Shown: piece by piece, positions 60,865-64,000 of the stretch | How the letters are laid out: every line of letters starts with the position of its first letter | How positions within the stretch are numbered: position 1 is the stretch's first letter | NCBI GenBank assembly: GCA_024762925.1 | Contig: JANTGM010000001.1 | Span: 1 to 64,000, forward strand | Length of the DNA: 64,000 bases | Origin: Kofleriaceae bacterium | GTDB taxonomy: Bacteria > Myxococcota_A > Polyangia > Haliangiales > Haliangiaceae | Direction: 5' to 3' | Made by a program: the position numbers and the translations under genes | The notes under the pieces: generated by a model | Told to the model about the DNA's origin: nothing | What the model saw: the letters and a program-made list of their open reading frames with translations, nothing else | The model's database searches: none

Positions 60865-63122
60865 CCAAGCGCTTCCATTTGCTTTCGGGTCTCAGCGTCC
60901 ATGTTGGCGTCTTGGGCCTGAAATCGCCTGCTGCCGCCAACGCCCTTGAGGCGCTGCAGTTTTGCCGGATTGGCCATCCCCTCGCCAAGGTAAACTTCAC
61001 ACAGACGACCGGCGAGTTCAGCATCCGCTCGGCGATCTTTCTTCTCGGGGTCCTCAGACTTCATGTAGAAGAGGTACTTCCAGCCCTTATTCTTGCTGAT
61101 TTCGAGTTTCCAATCGCCAACGTGAACGGATCGCTTGCCGTTGTCGGAATGCGAAAGTGCATAGCGCGGCTCCTGCTCGAGTGAGCCGTGCAACATAGGC
61201 AAAAAGGATGTGCCTTCGATGCCATTCATGGGGGGTAATCCCATTGCTTCGAGCACTGTTGGTGCGATGTCGACGTGCTCGGTGATGTCATCGACAAGCG
61301 TCGCTTCGGGAAATAGCGGTGGGTAGTGAATCATGAGCGGCGCTTGAATCATTTCCTCAAATAGCGTCCAGCCGTGTCCAAACTGGCCGTGATCGTAAAT
61401 CTCTTCGCCGTGATCGTTGGTGACGATGACGATGGTGTCCTCAAGTTTGCCAAGCTCGGTGAGCTTGTCGAGAAAGCCGCCCACGTGCTCATCTTGGTAG
61501 GTAATCTCACCGTGGTAGAGCGCTTGAATCCAAGCCACATCATCTGCACTTGGTTTGAGTACCTTGTCGTTGATCTTTTTCTGGTCCTCGCGAGTGAAGG
61601 AGTCACCAATGGGACCGCTGTAGTTCTTCTTGTAGTAGCGGCTCCAGTACTTTTTGGGCACAGCATAGGTTGTGTGTGGATCGATGGTTTGGATGTAGAG
61701 GAAGAAGGGTTCATCGCCATTGTCCTCAACCCATTTGCCTGCGCGCTTGTACATTGCTTCGCCATGCGCTTCCTCTTCATAGAAGACTCCGAAGCCATCC
61801 CATCCGCGCTCAAAACCAAACTTCTCGCTAACAACTGGATTCGAGGTGAACCCCTGCGTCTTGATTCCTTGCTTCTGCAGGTGCTCGGAGATGAGGCCGA
61901 TGTTTGGCGGGACCATCGACTCGGGTTTGGTGGCTGTGTGCGTTGCAGGGTAGAGGCTCGAGAACATCGTCAGCATGGAGGGCTTGGTCCAGTTGGCGTT
62001 GTTGTATGCGCGAGTGAAGGTCGTGGCTTTCTTGGCAAAGGCGTCGAGCTTTGGCGTGTAGATGCCGTTTTTCGCTTTGAAGGCCTCAAACTGATCGGAC
62101 CGCGTTGTGTCCATGACCACCAGAACGAGGTTCTTTGCCTTCTTCGCGGTAGCAATGCTGTCCTGTGTGTCTTTGACCGGAGCAACAAAAAGTCCTGGCT
62201 CACCCCATGCGCCACCTTTGCCCGCACCCTCAGTAGCAAACTCGATCCGAACGGCCTTTCCTGCCAATTCTGAAAGGTCAACCTTCGCGCTTTGCCACTC
62301 ACTAGTGCTTGTTGCTCGAAATAGCTCTTTGGGATCGCCTTTGATTCCCTGCACGCGAACGATGTAGTCCTGTGGGGTCTTGGAGCCGTAGTCAAAGATG
62401 AGGGTTGCCTTCTCGGGGACTTGAAGATAGTAGGAATAACTCTGAGCGCCAGGAGCCAGCAGCGAGCGACGCAAGCGCTTGCCAATTTTAACGGGCCCCG
62501 CGTGCTCAACAACAAGCGGGGCTTCTTTGCCTGCCTCACCAGCAAGCCAAAGCCAATCCACCTCGAGCTTCTCGGCTTTGTGGGCCAGCTTGAACTTCTT
62601 GCGGCCGAGGCCAAGCTCAGGCAGCGGCAGGCGATGTACGCCCCAATCCGCGCCCACCGTTACTTCGCCAATGCTGGTCTTGCCTGCAGAGATTGTGAGC
62701 GGCTGGGAACCACTTGTGGAGCGAGCCCGAATAACGAGTTCTTTTGGCGTGGTGACAAGGAACGTGTTGAGCAATCCTGTGCTCGCAAGGCTGGCGGCGC
62801 TCACAGATTTGTCATCGGATGCCGACCAACCACTCTCCCATCCACCGCGTGTGTACTTGCTCTGATCACCAGTACCGAAGTCGATGAACGGGCCACCAAA
62901 GCGAAGTTCTGCCCGGCTCTGCTCCTCCAAGAGGCTTCGAAACAGCTGGTAGCCATCGCGAACGTCCGGAATCTTGGGCTCAGCTTTGGCGTTGTTCTTT
63001 GCTGTGCCGGATGATGTATCAGCAACCGCTTTTGGGCTGCTCTTGTCACCAGAGTTCTCCTTGCCACAGCTGGCGAGGAGCAAGAACATGGCTAGACTGG
63101 CGAACTTCGAAACACGCTGCAT
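60855..63122 (-). CDS. Sulfatase/alkaline-phosphatase-superfamily lipoprotein with Thr at the nucleophile site
   Basis: 755 aa. Signal MQRVSKFASLAMFLLLASC (lipobox Cys19). Residues about 50-330 form a beta-rich N-terminal domain. The sulfatase fold begins NLVLVVMDTTRSD (metal-binding Asp pair). The nucleophile region is NNANWTKPSMLTMFSSLYPATH: where sulfatases have Cys/Ser-x-P-S-R for formylglycine, this has Thr379-Lys-Pro-Ser-Met. IVVTNDHGEEIYDHGQFGHGW supplies the second Asp-His metal site. A Thr nucleophile is known from phosphoglycerol and phosphoethanolamine transferases of the same superfamily. So this may be a phosphodiesterase or transferase rather than a sulfatase. The ORF extends upstream to 63377 through a low-complexity Ala stretch that is the shadow of the poly-Gly gene; the start at 63122 gives the lipobox. 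Confidence 0.88.
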   Translation of the reverse strand: MQRVSKFASLAMFLLLASCGKENSGDKSSPKAVADTSSGTAKNNAKAEPKIPDVRDGYQLFRSLLEEQSRAELRFGGPFIDFGTGDQSKYTRGGWESGWSASDDKSVSAASLASTGLLNTFLVTTPKELVIRARSTSGSQPLTISAGKTSIGEVTVGADWGVHRLPLPELGLGRKKFKLAHKAEKLEVDWLWLAGEAGKEAPLVVEHAGPVKIGKRLRRSLLAPGAQSYSYYLQVPEKATLIFDYGSKTPQDYIVRVQGIKGDPKELFRATSTSEWQSAKVDLSELAGKAVRIEFATEGAGKGGAWGEPGLFVAPVKDTQDSIATAKKAKNLVLVVMDTTRSDQFEAFKAKNGIYTPKLDAFAKKATTFTRAYNNANWTKPSMLTMFSSLYPATHTATKPESMVPPNIGLISEHLQKQGIKTQGFTSNPVVSEKFGFERGWDGFGVFYEEEAHGEAMYKRAGKWVEDNGDEPFFLYIQTIDPHTTYAVPKKYWSRYYKKNYSGPIGDSFTREDQKKINDKVLKPSADDVAWIQALYHGEITYQDEHVGGFLDKLTELGKLEDTIVIVTNDHGEEIYDHGQFGHGWTLFEEMIQAPLMIHYPPLFPEATLVDDITEHVDIAPTVLEAMGLPPMNGIEGTSFLPMLHGSLEQEPRYALSHSDNGKRSVHVGDWKLEISKNKGWKYLFYMKSEDPEKKDRRADAELAGRLCEVYLGEGMANPAKLQRLKGVGGSRRFQAQDANMDAETRKQMEALGYL

Positions 63123-63201
63123 GCAGCGAGGGTAGGGGCTCGCCAGCGATCCGTCGAGAATTTCGCGGATTTTCGCGAGCCGCCTGTGCGCGGGTGCCGC
63201 G

Positions 63202-63426
<225 letters not shown>

Positions 63427-63597
63427 TGCAGGAGTTTACCTCAAGCCAGGAGTCTGCAGGGCGCCTGGGGTGATTCCCACTCGCTTTCGAGCATAGAGAT
63501 CACACCAGTTTGCGAACACACCTAGAGCTGACGTTTGTCTTTGAGAGCGAGAGCGCTCCGTGAGATTGATCCCCGAAGCCAACTCGCTGTGGATGTT

Positions 63598-63626
63598 CCC
63601 TGAGGCGTTTAAGCAGCGCCTCAGGG
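63598..63626 (-). terminator. Strong hairpin downstream of the partial isomerase gene
   Basis: CCCTGAGGCG and CGCCTCAGGG form a perfect 10-bp stem with a 9-nt loop, 22 bp past the stop codon at 63649. There is no clear U-run after it in the minus direction, so it may be a rho-dependent end or an mRNA 3'-end stabiliser. The remaining space to the poly-Gly gene (63427-63597) holds no convincing gene. Confidence 0.5.
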
Positions 63627-63648
63627 TGTCGGCCATTAAGCGCGAACG

Positions 63649-64000
63649 CTAGAGAGGGCCGCAATCCTCAAAGCGATTGTTGCCGGCAAACCAAGCGTAC
63701 TCACTCAAGTCCAGAATTGCTGCTTCTGATTGTTCACTCACCGATGGATCTGAGAGGTAGTCGTGCATGTCATCTACGAAGGGCCAGAAGTCTTTGCTGT
63801 ACCGAGTAATCACCACACCATCAACGATGTACTTATTGGCGAGCGCGAGCCAGTTGAGCTCTCCAGGGCCAGGAACAGAGACGTTCTTTACGTTCTGCAC
63901 ATCTTTGAGAAACTCTGAAGCCTTCGAAAGTGGCAGGTCGACAAAGAGCTCGGGGTAGCTGCCCACAATTCCACGATGGGCCGAGAGGTAGTCGTCGTCG
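63649..64000 (-). CDS. C-terminal part of a fatty acid cis/trans isomerase-like protein (gene runs off the window)
   Basis: The frame is open to the window edge and ends at a stop at 63649, giving about 116 residues. It begins DDDYLSAHRGIVGSYPELFVDLPLSK and contains RYSKDFWPFVDDMHDYL, which resembles the C-terminal end of periplasmic c-type-cytochrome fatty acid cis/trans isomerases (Cti), which convert cis to trans acyl chains in membranes under solvent stress. The haem-binding motif would lie upstream, outside the window, so the assignment rests on a short region. The GTG at 63966 is internal, not the start. Confidence 0.55.
   Translation of the reverse strand, partial: DDDYLSAHRGIVGSYPELFVDLPLSKASEFLKDVQNVKNVSVPGPGELNWLALANKYIVDGVVITRYSKDFWPFVDDMHDYLSDPSVSEQSEAAILDLSEYAWFAGNNRFEDCGPL

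Overview
The window looks like chromosomal DNA of a Myxococcota-type bacterium (deltaproteobacterial lineage, possibly a Bradymonadales- or Nannocystales-like group). The basis is two proteins ending in a MYXO-CTERM-like tail (Cys motif, hydrophobic helix, Arg cluster), many lipoproteins with Asp-Ala-Gly rich linkers after the lipobox, many secreted hydrolases, and a myxobacterial-style retron reverse transcriptase. By eye the GC content is moderate to high but below that of classical soil myxobacteria. This is inference; no marker RNA gene is present. No tRNA, rRNA, insertion sequence or CRISPR array was seen.

Layout. 0-8.2 kb: mixed metabolic and envelope genes: a frameshifted Asp/Glu racemase, a metallophosphoesterase lipoprotein overlapping a beta-barrel gene, a radical SAM enzyme, a sterol desaturase-type hydroxylase, a rhodanese lipoprotein, and an ArsC-like protein that is readable only if an in-frame TGA is selenocysteine. 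8.3-12.5 kb: a three-gene overlapping operon (GT87-like membrane glycosyltransferase, GNAT transferase, NodU/TobZ-type carbamoyltransferase). 12.9-24.3 kb: a run of minus-strand secreted proteins and lipoproteins (CotH, Cys-rich lipoprotein, amidase, IPT/TIG protein, M1 peptidase, esterase) with a CopD/HemJ-like membrane protein flanked by two minisatellites. 24.4-32.4 kb: three-subunit molybdenum hydroxylase, a GGDEF response regulator, and a PfkB kinase facing a PRPP synthetase-Nudix pair.

32.7-46.0 kb is the most striking region. It is a single-direction block of two HEAT-repeat proteins (918 and 2172 aa, the second with a WD40-like head), a 607-aa winged-helix/degenerate-SWIM/WGR-like protein, a retron msr-msd RNA with a 36-bp msd hairpin and perfect 13-bp a1/a2 ends, a retron reverse transcriptase, and a small double-WGR protein overlapping the RT. 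The HEAT/ARM + winged-helix-SWIM + RT combination matches what I recall as type XIII retrons. The second giant HEAT protein, the degenerate SWIM and the added WGR protein look like a variant form. It is probably an anti-phage or nucleic-acid-sensing system.

46.0-64.0 kb: FadL-like porin and MFS transporter; an eight-gene, mostly translationally coupled surface-glycan operon for a pseudaminic-acid-like sugar (Maf-like DUF115 protein, methylases, PseG, FAD protein, WbqC, PseI, SpsF/PseF-like); an LPMO-like MYXO-CTERM protein; tRNA 2-selenouridine synthase (selU/mnmH); an HMA-domain lipoprotein; a sulfatase-fold lipoprotein with Thr where the catalytic Cys is expected; and the C-terminal end of a probable fatty acid cis/trans isomerase. 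selU and the candidate selenoprotein together indicate that the host uses selenium.
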